The notes under the pieces are model-generated. The model had not been told where the DNA came from. It saw only the letters and a list, made by a program, of their open reading frames with translations, and did no database searches. A program made the position numbers and the translations under genes. From the NCBI GenBank assembly GCA_004154925.1, contig QJNS01000021.1, positions 248,001 through 312,000 of the forward strand: 64,000 bases of DNA. Reading direction: 5' to 3'. Positions within the stretch are counted from its first letter, which is position 1. Each line of letters starts with the position of its first letter. Positions 34,613 through 45,875 of this stretch are shown piece by piece. Source of the DNA: Monosporascus cannonballus. Its lineage: Eukaryota > Ascomycota > Sordariomycetes > Xylariales.

Positions 34613-35089
34613 ATGTTAGGTCGTATTAAAAAACCGATTAATAGAAAAACGAAAAAGCGAAATAATTTGTTTAAATTGATTACTTTTCGAACTGTGGATA
34701 TACCAGTATATTTTTATTGTGTTCGTTGCAGGTTGTTATTTTATCGTATTTTTTCGTCAGATTTTTCCAGGTGTAAAAAGTGCGTAGCGCGGAACTAAAG
34801 CCTTTGTGATATTAACGGCCTTTTCACTTTTTAATTCGAAAAACTTATTTTTAATTACCTTAAGGTTAAAATAGAATTTGAGAAAGCCGAGGAAAAAGTA
34901 AAGTAGGCGTAGGCCAAAATTCGTCGTTTTCGAAAACAAAAGAAATTATGGGCCGATCGTGTAATACGTATATTATTTCGTAAGTTTCGGTCCTTGGAGG
35001 AGTTAAATAAGTTGGAACGTCGAGAAAAATAGGTCGAACTAGAGGCCGCCAAAGCCATTACGGCGGAGGCCGCTCTTTCTTTCGATTAA
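34613..35089 (+). pseudogene. Antisense accessory ORF of element A (CxxC module and coiled coil)
   Basis: One frame of 159 codons from ATG (34613) to TAA (35087-35089), interrupted by TAA/TAG codons typical of RIP at glutamine codons. Residues 1-20 are basic (GRIKKPINRKTKKR). A paired-cysteine module follows: CVRC, then after 14 residues CKKC, then CDING. The second half is highly charged and helical (KIEFEKAEEKVK, then KLWADRVIRILFRKFRSLEE, then LNKLERREK) and ends AITAEAALSFD. Architecture suggests a zinc-binding head with a coiled-coil tail. It is encoded on the strand opposite to gag-pol, between the chromodomain and the 3' LTR. I recall similar orphan Cys-rich coiled-coil proteins in other ascomycete genomes but cannot check. 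Function unknown. Confidence 0.75.
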
Positions 35090-35156
35090 TTTAATTTGGA
35101 ATCCATAAATTAATCGTTTATTAATTAGGAAACTTTTGATCCTGCCGATTTCGGCG

Positions 35157-38100
35157 TTATTGGTAAAAGTTTTTCAATAGGCGTTGGGCGCTAATAAAGT
35201 TTTTAACAGGTTCTTAGGTGTTTTCGGAATTTGGATATTTTTTCCATTTAATTAGGTATTAGGTAAATCCGTTTTGTTTTCGCATGTTAAGTATTTTTTC
35301 CATTTCGTATATTTGTTCGTTTTTTATTTTTACGTTATTTTATGCCGTATATACCTTAATTATATCTGTTATTAATTCCAATAAGGAAACATAAAAAATT
35401 GGATGGAATTTAACTTTTGATAAAAGTTTTAATTAGTAATTGTTTTCTAAGATTTTCTTGGCGATTTTGTATGGACCGATATATTTAAAATCGAGTTTTT
35501 TATTAAGTCGTTTTGTTTAAATGTTTTTAGTAATAAGGAAAATTATTTTCCCCTTTTCGAAAATTAATCCCTTTAACCTTTTTTAATTATAATATTTATT
35601 TATTTAATTCCTTACGAATTTTAGTTCTGTTTTTATTTTTTGGTATAGTTATTATAGCTGTTTTAACGTAAAAATTGTTTTAATATTAATTGGACCGTTA
35701 TCGCGTATTTTTTTTTAAAAATTTCTGGAATAAAACCAAAATTTGCGTTCGTAAATATTATTTTAATATTTGTGTAATAGCTGGTATTATAAATTAATTG
35801 TACGATCGGTAATTTTTTAACTTAATTATTTTATTTATAATTAATATAATATCGTAGGTAAATTTTCAAAATTTAATTTGTTCGTTTTATTTATTTATTT
35901 ATTTAAGGTTTAAATACGTTAGATAATTTGTGATTTAAGCCGATTTATGTTATTAGGCCTTATTAAAACTTAAATGCGAATATCGATTTTTTGTTTAATA
36001 TAATTTTTATTAATAATCCGTATATGTTAAAAATGTATTTGAAGAAAATATATGACAGTTGTTCGGCGTTTATGTCTTTATAATATGGTAGGAAATAAGA
36101 AAATTTCGTAAATCGATCGACGATTACGAAAATACTATCGTAATATATTTTCGTAATTGGATTTTCTGATATAGGAAATTTAGTGATAAAATCGAATGTA
36201 ACTAAATACCATGGTCGTTTTGCGATTAGTAATAGCTGTAATTTTCCGTATAGCTTATGTCGTCGAATCTTTGTTCTGGCGGAAATATCATATTGCCGTA
36301 TGATTTTTTATATCGTTGATTTTATTTTAAAAAAGGAATATATGCGTCGAAGTTGTTCTAAGGTTTTGTAAATCCTTGGATATTTATGTAACTGATATTC
36401 GTATGTTTTTCGTATTAGATCCTTTTGGTATTTTTTTGGCATTTGTATTTTATCCGTTTTTTGGTTTTCTGAGAGGCTGTCGTTATATTGTTAGATTTTC
36501 TAATGCATATTACTAGGTACTGCCCAAATCGTCGTAATCTGTCGTGGGCGTAAATGTTCTTTTGTGGTGGTATCAAAAATTGTATGGTTAATTTTGACTA
36601 ATTTTTTTTCAAGGTTTAGTCGCCTGCTTAAAGCATTTGTTTTGCCGTTTTTTAATTTTTTCTTGTGGATGATAACGAAGTCGAAGTTCGCCAATTTTTC
36701 TGCATATCTTAATTATTGTTTTATAAGTTCTTTGGTTGTGGTAAATCGGGTAAGATTTTGATAATCCGTGTAAACCTTAATTTGGTATAAGTTTCTTTTT
36801 AGAAAGTGCCTAAATTCCCGAAATGCTATAATAATGGCCATAAACTTTTTATTTGGAATGTCGTAATTAAGTTCGGTTTTTTTTAATTTGTATGAAAAGA
36901 ATGTAATAGGGTATAGTTTGCTTTAATTATTTCGTTATTTGATTATTACGTTTAATACGTAATCCGAAATATAAGTTTTTAGTTTAACGGGGCGGTTTAA
37001 ATTGTATATGATTAATATTAGTTCGTTAATAATCGTATTTTTAATATTTTGAAATATCTTTTTTGTATTTGGCGTTTATTTAAATTTTTTTTATAAAATT
37101 TGTTAGGGATATAGTTATTTTACTAAAATTTCGAATAAATTTCCTGTAGTAGTTAGCAAATTTAAGGAATGCCTGTACCTTTTTAACTATTGTTAGCATT
37201 TGCCATTTTGTGACTGCAGCGATTTTCTTAGGGTTTATCTTAATATATCTTGGGGTGATAATATATTTTAGATATTTTATTTCTTATGTATAGAATTAAT
37301 TTTTTTCCGCGTTAATAAGTAGTTTTGCGTTCTGTAAAACTTAAAGAACTTTATAAACGTATTTTGCGTATATTTTTTCTGTTTTTAAGAAAATAAGAAT
37401 GTCGTCGAAATAGCAAACGACGAAAATATCGAGGTATTTTCGTAATACGTAATTTATTATCCGCTGAAAGGTTGTTAATACGTTCGTAAGTCTTATTAAT
37501 ATAATTAAATATTTAAATAATCCGTACTTTATCCTAAAGGTTATTTTTTATTCGTGTTTTTTTTAATCTTAATAAAGTTATATCCATCTTTAAAATCGAA
37601 TACTGTGAATTATTTGGTTCCGTAAAGTTGGTTTTTTATTTCCGTAATTAGGGATAATAGTATTTGATCTTTGATAATAATGTCGTTTAATTGTCGATAG
37701 TTAACTATAAGTCGTAATTTTCCGTTTTTCTTAAGTACGAAAAACATAGAGTATCTTGTTGGTAATTTCGAAGATTAAATTTATTTTTTCTATAATCGAT
37801 TTTCTAGATATTCTTTAAAAATACGTAATTTATTTTCATTAAGGTTGTAAATAAGGTAAAATTTTGTCGAAAATCCTTTTTTAAAAATTATTTTATGATC
37901 CTATTCGCTATGTTCTGATAGTTTTATATTGAGCTTTTTTTTTTAAAAAAAAACTGTTTGTATCTATGATATTATGATAATATATTGGTTAAATTTTTTA
38001 ATTCCTAGGGTTATTATTTTTCTAAATCGTTATTTAGTTGCTTTAATTTCGCTCTGATAATAATAATGATATGTCGTATTTTTCTTTGATACTCGTTCTT

Positions 38101-40505
38101 TTTTTTATATCTTATTTCTTTGGGTGGTAAGGTATTTGTCGTATCCTTATACCTGCATTCGTCGCCATCATCAATCAAATATTAAGATCTTAATTTTTTT
38201 TGTTTATTAACAGGGAATAAAGCGAATTTTATCTGGCCAATTCCGCCATTAATTAAAATTCCGTATTGGCGTATCCATAGTAATCCTAAGATCATATCGT
38301 AATTTTCGAATAGAACGATATCGAAATTAACCGTTTAATATCGTCCTTTAATAAAAATCTTGAGGTAATTAATTTTACGTATAATTTTTCCGTTATCGTA
38401 AATAAATTTTTAACTTTCGGTATTCGTCGCTATATAAGGTTTTAACTTATATTTCCATGGCAGTTTGAACTTATTGACCATATTTGGTGCAATATAATTT
38501 CTGCCCAGAGCTCCGTAATCCACCATTGCGGTATACCAGTGTGTTCCGATTTGTATATCCAAAGTAATAAGGTCGTTAACGTTTTTTATCGTCGTATTTA
38601 AAGCCCTTTTTGGGAGTTCTCTTTAATTTCTTTGGGTTTCGTTATTTTGCGGCTTTTTTACAGATAACCTTTTTTTTTTAAATTTCTATTCGAGTTTATG
38701 GAACCTTATTTATATTTCTATATATAGCGCGTTAAGTTGTTATATTTATTGTTGTTGTCGGCGTACTGTTTCTTCGAACCGTATTAATTGTTCCTGGTTT
38801 TCTTGTAATTTTTTTCCTTATCGAATAAATTGTTTTCTTATATTTACGATTACATCCTATTATACGTCGTTTTAATTATTGTTTTAAAGATTTCCTATAA
38901 ACTAACGTATTTTTTCCTTGATAGCTTTTTTTTCTTGAAGATCTATAATAAATACCAATTAAAAATGGAGATCCGTAATAGTTTTCTAATAGTACTTTTT
39001 AACTATACGTTAGATTAATTCCTTTTCCGTTGGGTAATTGTATAATTTATAATAACAAAAAGGGTTTTTTTACGGGTATTATTTTTCTTTAGGCCAATTT
39101 TTTGCTTCGGCCAATTACTGGATATCTTCTGGGGTTATGGTTCGAAATTATCGATATTATTACTTATCATTCTTATTATATCCGATACGGTTTAGAAAAT
39201 CAAATTTTTCGTAATATATATAAGTAATTCGTACGTAAATATATTATTTTCATTTTTCGTAATTAGGATATTCTTGTCGTTAATAATATATAATATGCAT
39301 TTTGCCGTATCGATCGGATATTCCGGGACAAAGTTTTTCTGTTTAATCCCGGTGTTCATATAATTATCCTTATAACGCCTCTTGTTATATTCGCGATATT
39401 TGTTAAGCCAGTTTTTTGGCTTTTCGTATTTTTCGTCGAATTTCTTATTGTAATAATCCCGGTTGGACCTTTTGTTATAAGCCTAACATATACTTGGCTT
39501 AAATTATATTAATAGCTTTATTATCGTTTCCTTAATTATTCCTAAATTATCTCTCCGGTATAAAGGTCTAATTATCCTATCGTGGCTTTTTGGACTTTTT
39601 ATATTTATAGGCCTTATGTCCCATTTTGCCATAATTAAAGTATTTAATCTGGCTTTAATCTTGTCTGTAGGTAGCGCCAAATTCTATAGGTCCTGGTGCC
39701 GTTTTATAAGAAGTAAGGGGTACATCTTTTTTTTTCTCTGGTTGGACTTGTTATATTCCGAACGTAAAGCGTATTGTCCTTTTTTCTTTTATCGTTTTTC
39801 AAATTATCGATTATTAATTTTGATTACCTTTGCGATATACCGGTTCAGGGCAATTAATCGTTCGATCCGAATAATCTTATTTTTTACATTATCCTTTAGC
39901 CCTTTATAAAATATGTCGATAAAGGTATCGGTTTTATCGTTTTCCCATCCGGCCTTAGTCGCAAAACTTTTGAAAGTTACGGCGTATTTGGATATAAGTC
40001 CTTTTTATCGAAATTATAAAAGTTATTAAGCTGTTAATTATTCTTTATCCAGATTGTCGAAATTATCGCGTACTTTGTTTTCGAAATTGGTATAAGTTAA
40101 AAAGATCTTATTAATAAAATCCTTCTTATTTGTTTTTTCTATTTCCAGGAAATTTCTCATAATAAGTTTAAACTAATTAACCGTATCTCTTATTAAGCAT
40201 ATTCCCATTACTAGGACCATATCCGCTAGGTTACTAAAATTAGGAAATAAAGATAAACTTATGCCTAAGTTAGGAGGGTCTAAAGATTACCTTTTCCATC
40301 GTAAGGTTTTAGTTTTTTTTGGCTTTATACGAACGAAAGAGGATTAGGTAAATAACATAACCCTAAGTTATCGGACTTCTTTTTCCAATTCCCGAATTCG
40401 AACCTAAAGTTACTAAATAAGGGTTTCCTAAATGCTGGTCGATATTTTGACAATATTAAATATTGCTCAAAATCTAACGGTACTACTGAACAAAAACTTG
40501 TAACG
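35157..40505 (-). pseudogene. gag-pol of chromovirus A, RIP-damaged
   Basis: In coding order: gag near the 5' LTR (about 39000-40400). RT has KYLDIFVVCYFDDILIFLK at about 37440-37384, with the two catalytic aspartates intact. The RNase H to integrase link has KKLKNGKTNALSRRLNLEKK at about 36660-36600. The integrase C-terminus has KLDFKYIGPYKI (about 35500-35460). A chromodomain follows (YEMEKILNMRKQNGF, then YLIKWKKYPNSENT, then EPVKNF), ending at TAA 35157-35159. Stop codons replace Gln or Trp codons throughout, including the Trp expected before EP in the chromodomain. The domain order RT-RH-INT-chromodomain identifies the chromovirus lineage. The protease and gag limits are not resolved. 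Confidence 0.85.
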
Positions 40506-40860
40506 TATAACGGCTAGGCGGTTTAACCAATTATTAAACCTTAAGTTGACGGGTTTATATTAACAGGAATATCGTAAGAATTTAAACAATGAATATAGTA
40601 ACGTATCACGTCTCGTAATGCCAAGGGTGCCTTAGGTAACGATATTATAATGCAAACACTTAATATTGATAAGTATTACAAACTGATATTATCTAAATTA
40701 TGGAAGTAATAAATATCTTTATACTTAATTTTTTCATCCTGTCAAGTTCGGCTTTAAAGGCTTTACGATCGATCCTGTCGAGCCATCACGTGACTCGACC
40801 CACATGGCTTAGTCACCGTTGCGACCGTTTTCTAAGGCCGCAACCCGTTAGGTCATAACA
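40506..40860. repeat. 5' LTR of chromovirus A
   Basis: 355 bp, starting TATAACGG (altered TGTGACGG) and ending GTCATAACA. By eye it differs from the left LTR almost only by transitions. Its first half mostly carries G-to-A changes, while the 3' LTR carries mostly C-to-T changes in the second half. Confidence 0.88.
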
Positions 40861-40865
40861 GTTTT

Positions 40866-43800
40866 GTACCGTATGCACCTTAATTATATCCGCTGTTAAT
40901 TCGAATAAAGAAATATAAAAAATTAGATAAAATTTAACTGTTAGTAAAAGTTTTAATTAATAATTGTTTTTTAAGATTTTTTTGGTAATTTTATATGGAC
41001 CGATATATTTGAAATCGAGTTTTTTATTAGGTCGTTTTGTTTAAATGTTTTTGGTGGCGAAAAAAATTATTTTCCTCTTTTCGAAATTTGGTTTTTTAAT
41101 CTTTTCTAGTTATAATATTTGCTTATTTGATTTCGTACGTATTCCAGTTTTGTTTTTATCTTTTAATATAATTATCGTAACTATTTTAACATAAAAATTA
41201 CTTTAATATTAATTAAAACGTCGTTACGTATTTTTCTGTAAATTTCTGGAATAAAATCAAAGTTTGCATTTGTTAATATTATTTTAATATTTTTATAATA
41301 ATTGGTATTATAAGTTAATGGCGCGATTAGTAATCTTTTAACCCAGTTATTTTGTTTATAATTAATATAATATCGTAAATAAATTTTCAAGGTTTAATTC
41401 GTTCGTTCCGTTTATTCGTTTATTTAAGGTTTAAATACGTTAAATAATTTGTGGTTTAGGCCGATTTGTGTTATTAAACTTTGCCAAAATTTTGATACAA
41501 ATGTTAATTCTTTATTTGAAATAATTTCCATAAGTAATTCGTATATGCTGAAAATATTTCTGAAAAAAATGTATGCCATTTGGTCGGCGTTTATATCTTC
41601 GTAGTATAGTAAGAAATAGGAAAATTTCGTAAATCGATCTACGATTACGAAAATATTATCGTAATATATGCCCGGAACTAAATTTTTTAATATAGGAAGT
41701 TTAATGATAAAATCGAATATAATTAAACATTATAATCGCTTTATAACTGGTAATAGTTATAGTTTTTTATGTAACTTATGTTATCGAATTTTTGTTTTGG
41801 AGCAAATATCGTATTATTATATGATTTTTTATATTATTAATTTTATTCTAGGAAAAGAATATGTACGTAAAAGCCGTTCTAGGGTTTTATGGATCCCTAG
41901 ATGTCCATATAATTAATGTTTATGTATTTTTCGCACTTAATTTTTCCTGTATTTTTCTAAAATTTGCATTTTGTTTATTTTTTGGTTTTTTTGAGAAACT
42001 GTTATTATACTGTTGGATTTTTTAGTATATATTGTAAGGTACTGCCCGAATTATCGTAATATGTTATGGGCGTAAATATCTTTTTATAATAATATCTAAA
42101 ATTATATAATTAATTTTGACCAATTTTTTTTTCGAAATCTGGTCGTTTGCTTAAAATATCCGTTCTGTTATTTTCTAAGCTTTTCCAGTAAATAATAACG
42201 AAATTAAAGTTCGCCAATTTTTCCGCATATTTTAATTATCGTCCGATAAATTCCCTGGTCGTAATAAATCGGGTAAGATTTTGATAATCCATATAAACTT
42301 TAACCTGGTTTAAATTTCCCTTTAAAAAATGCCTAAACTTTCGAAATGCCATAATAATAACCATAAATTCCTTATTTAAAATACCATAACTAAGTTCGGT
42401 TCCTTTTAACTTATACAAAAAGAATATAATAAGGTATAATTTGCCTTAATTATTTCGTTATTTAATTATTACGTTTAATACGTAATTCGAAATATCGGTT
42501 TTTAATTTAACGGAGCGGTTTAAATCGTATATAATTAATATTAGTTCGCTGGTAATCGTATTTTTAATATCTTAAAATGCTTTTTCCGTATCCGGCGTGC
42601 ATTTAATTTTTTTTCTTTTTCGTAAAGTTTATTAAAGATATAGTTATTTTACTAAAATTTCGAATAAACTTCTTATAATAGTTGGCAAATCCAAGGAATA
42701 CCTATACCTCTTTAATTATTATTGGCGTTTGTTATTTTATAATTATAGCGATTGTTTTAGGGTTTATCTTAATATATCTGAAGGTAATAATATATCCCAA
42801 ATATTTTTTTTATTTGTAAAATTAATTTTTTCTGCATTACTAAGTAATTTTGCGTTTTATAAAATTTAAAGAATTTCATGAACGTATCTTACGTATGTTT
42901 TTTCCGTTTGAGAAAAAATAAGAATATCGTCGAGATAACAAACGACGAAACCATCGAAATATTTTTATTATACATAATTTATTAATCGTTGGAAAGTTAC
43001 TAGTACGTTCGTAAATCTTATTAGTATAATTAAATACTTAAATAATCCGTATTTCGTTTTAAAGGTTATTTTTTATTCGTAATTTTTTTTAATTTTAATA
43101 AGATTATATCCATTTTTAAGATCGAATATTATAAATTATTTGGCTCCGTAAAGTCGGTTTTTTATTTTTGTAATTAAGGGTAATAATATTTAATTTTTAA
43201 TAATAATATTATTTAATTATTAATAATTAATTACAAATCGTAATTTTCTATTTTTTTAAGTACGAAAAACATAAGTTACCTTATTAATAATTTCGAAAAT
43301 CGAATTTATTTTTTTATAACCGACTTTTTAGGTATTTTTTGAAAATACGTAATTCGTTTTCGTTAAGGTTATAAATAAGGTAAAATTTCGTTAAGGATCT
43401 TTTTTTAAAAATTATTTTATAATCCTAGTTACTATATTTTAGTAATTTCGTATCAAGTTTTTTTCTGAAAAACTGCTTATATCTATAATATTATAATAGT
43501 ATATTAATCAGATTCTTTAACTTTCGGGGCTATTATTTTTATTATTTTAAATCGTTATTTAATTACCTTAATTTCGTTTTAATAATAATAACGATATATC
43601 GTATTGTTTTTTAATATCCGTTTTCTTTTTTATGTTTTGTCCCTATACGTAATAAGGTTTTTATCGTATTCTTATGTTTATATTTGTCGATATTATTGAT
43701 TAAATGTTAAAATTTTAAACGTTCTTTTTTTATTTGTTAATAGGAAACAAAATGAATTTTACTTAACCAGTTTTACCGTTAATCAAAATTCCGTACTGGC

Positions 43801-45498
43801 GTATTTATAGTAATCTTAAGATTATATCCTAACTTTTAAATAAAACGATATCGAAATTAATTATTTGGTATCGTCCTTTATTAAAAATCTCGAAGAAATT
43901 AATTTCGCATATAATTTTCTCGTTATCGTAAGCAAATTTTTAACTTTTAGTATTTGTTATTATATAAAGTTTTAACTTATATTTCTATGGTAATTTAAAT
44001 TTATTAATTATATTTGGTATAATATAATTTTTACTTAAAGTTTCGTAATTTATTATTGCGGTATATTAATACGTTCCGATTTATATATCTAAGGTAATAA
44101 AGTTATTAATATTTTTTATCATCGCGTTTAAAGCCTTTTTCGGAAATTCCTTTTAATTTCTTTGGGTTTCGTTACTTTGCAGCCTTTTTATAAGTAACCT
44201 TTTTTTAATTTTTATTCGAATTTATCGAGCTTTATTTGTATTTTTTCGTTTAACACGTTAAATTACTATATTTATCGTTATTGCCGGCGTACTTTTCCTT
44301 TAAGTTATATTAATTGCTCCTAATATTTTTATAATTTTTCTCCTTATTAAATAAATTATTATTTTATGTTTGCGCTTATATCTTATTATACGTTATTTTA
44401 ATCATCGTTTTAAAAGTTGTTTATGAATTAACGTATTTCTTTTTTAATAACCTTTTTTTCTAAGGATTTATAATAAATATTAACTGAAAATAAAAGTCCG
44501 TAATAATTCTTTAGCCATATTATTTTATTGTACGTTAAAATAATTCTTTTTTTATTTGGTAATTATATTATTAAAATTAATACAAAGGGTTTTCCTGCAG
44601 ATATTTCTTTTTCGGGCCAGCTTTTTGTTTCGGCCAGTTACTAAATATTTTCTGAAGTTATAATTCGAAATTATTATTATTATTATTTATTGTTTCTGTT
44701 ATTTTTAATACGGTTTGGAGAATCGAATCCTTCGTAATATATACTGGTAATTCGTACGTAAATATATTATTTTTATTTTTCGTAATCGGGATATTTTCGT
44801 TGTCGACAGTATATAGCATGTATTTTGTCGTATCGATCGGGTATTCCGGGGCAGAATTCTTTTATTTAATTTCGGTATTCGCGTAATTATTCTTACAGTG
44901 CTTTTTGTTATATTTACAATACTTGTTAAACCAGCTTTTTAACTTTTTGTATTCCTTATCGAATTTTTTGTTGTAATGGTCCTTGTTGGACTTTTTCCCA
45001 TGGAGGACTTAGCTTATATATAGGCTGAATTATGTTAATAGATCTGCTTCCGTTTTTTTAATTTTCTCTGGATTATTTCTTAAGTACTGGTTTTTAATTG
45101 TTTTCACGGGGCTTTTTTAGTGCCTTATATTATAATGCCTTATATCCTATTTTATTGCAATTATAGCACTTAATTTAGCTCCAGTTCTTTTTATAAGTGG
45201 CTCCTAGTTTCATAGGTTCTGGTTCCGTATCGTAAGAAATGTTGCTATATCGAAAAACGTTAGTATTAATTATATATCGGAGTTTGTTATTATTTTTTCC
45301 TTTAGTACCTTTAATACGATATGCGTATTATCGATTATTAATTTTAACCGCCATAATAATATAATCCGATAAATAATTAGGCCGATCGAACCTAAAAAGC
45401 TTTTTTTGTACTTTTTTTTAAGCCGTTAAAGAATTTGGCCATTAATATTTTTTGTCCCTAGTTTAGTTTAGTTGTTAACTGAACTAACGTACTACCGT
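40866..45498 (-). pseudogene. gag-pol of chromovirus B, RIP-damaged, 5' truncated
   Basis: Minus-strand coding in the same order as A. Integrase lies at about 41000-42100. RNase H has KLKGTELSYGILNKEFMVII and VYMDYQNLTRFITT (42418-42240). RT has FVVCYLDDILIF at about 42950-42910, active-site aspartates intact. The gag region is lost beyond about 45498. More codons are changed than in A, but far fewer than in C or E. Confidence 0.8.
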
Positions 45499-45502
45499 AA
45501 CT

Positions 45503-45875
45503 TGTTACGACCCAACCCAAGATCGGCCACAGAAACGGTCGGACCCATATAAAAGGGTTACGTAATTTGGATCTTTCTTAGCATCAAGATCCAAATAAAT
45601 CCATACAGAACCAACCGAATCTAAAGGCATTGGATCTGTAACAACGTCGAGATCCAATAAAGATCTAATTAATTTATAAAAATATATACGTTTATTATGT
45701 CCATAATTTTGATAGTATTAATTTGTAATATTTATTAATATTAATCGTTCGTAATACGATTTGGTATTAAGAGGCGTAATTAAGTTATTTATTATTCAAA
45801 TTTTTACGATACTTTTGTCAACATAAACTCGGACAATTAAGGTTTAATAATTAGTTAAACCTTTTAGCCGTTATA
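45503..45875. repeat. Left LTR of element C (GGATC subtype)
   Basis: 373 bp, TGTTACGACCCAACC ... AGCCGTTATA, i.e. the family LTR in reverse orientation. Its middle part has GGATC-rich units like the LTR of B, not like the right LTR of C. Confidence 0.78.

Larger units (their letters stand above)
34189..40860 (-). mobile_element. Complete Ty3/Gypsy chromovirus A with TSD GTTTT
   Basis: Both LTRs are 355 bp (34189-34543 and 40506-40860). The five bases before (34184-34188) and after (40861-40865) are GTTTT, a perfect 5-bp target duplication. Coding is on the minus strand: gag next to the right LTR, then RT, RNase H, integrase and a C-terminal chromodomain. An accessory frame on the plus strand lies before the left LTR. 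Total length is 6672 bp. It is inserted in element B, so it is younger than B, and it is the least decayed copy. The RT active site (YFDD) is intact at the codon level, but stop codons of the RIP type make it inactive. Confidence 0.92.
32940..45498 (-). mobile_element. Ty3/Gypsy chromovirus B (split by element A, 5' end missing)
   Basis: Its parts, in plus-strand order, are a 3' LTR (32940-33358), an antisense accessory frame, a chromodomain-coding segment up to 34188, then 6.7 kb of inserted element A, and the remaining integrase, RNase H, RT and gag (40866-45498) on the minus strand. Continuity across the insertion is clear: the sequence before 34188 and after 40865 joins into the stretch that is unbroken in A near 35320-35350. 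The 5' LTR is lost where element C begins. The element was inserted into F's accessory frame after GCTAC (32935-32939). Confidence 0.85.

Noticed and set aside
36183..36371. Plus-strand frames inside the gag-pol regions of A, B and E (for example 36183-36371, 39616-39909, 41668-41916)
   Set aside because: They are shadows of the minus-strand pol genes, where stops are rare on the opposite strand. The pol motifs are on the minus strand.
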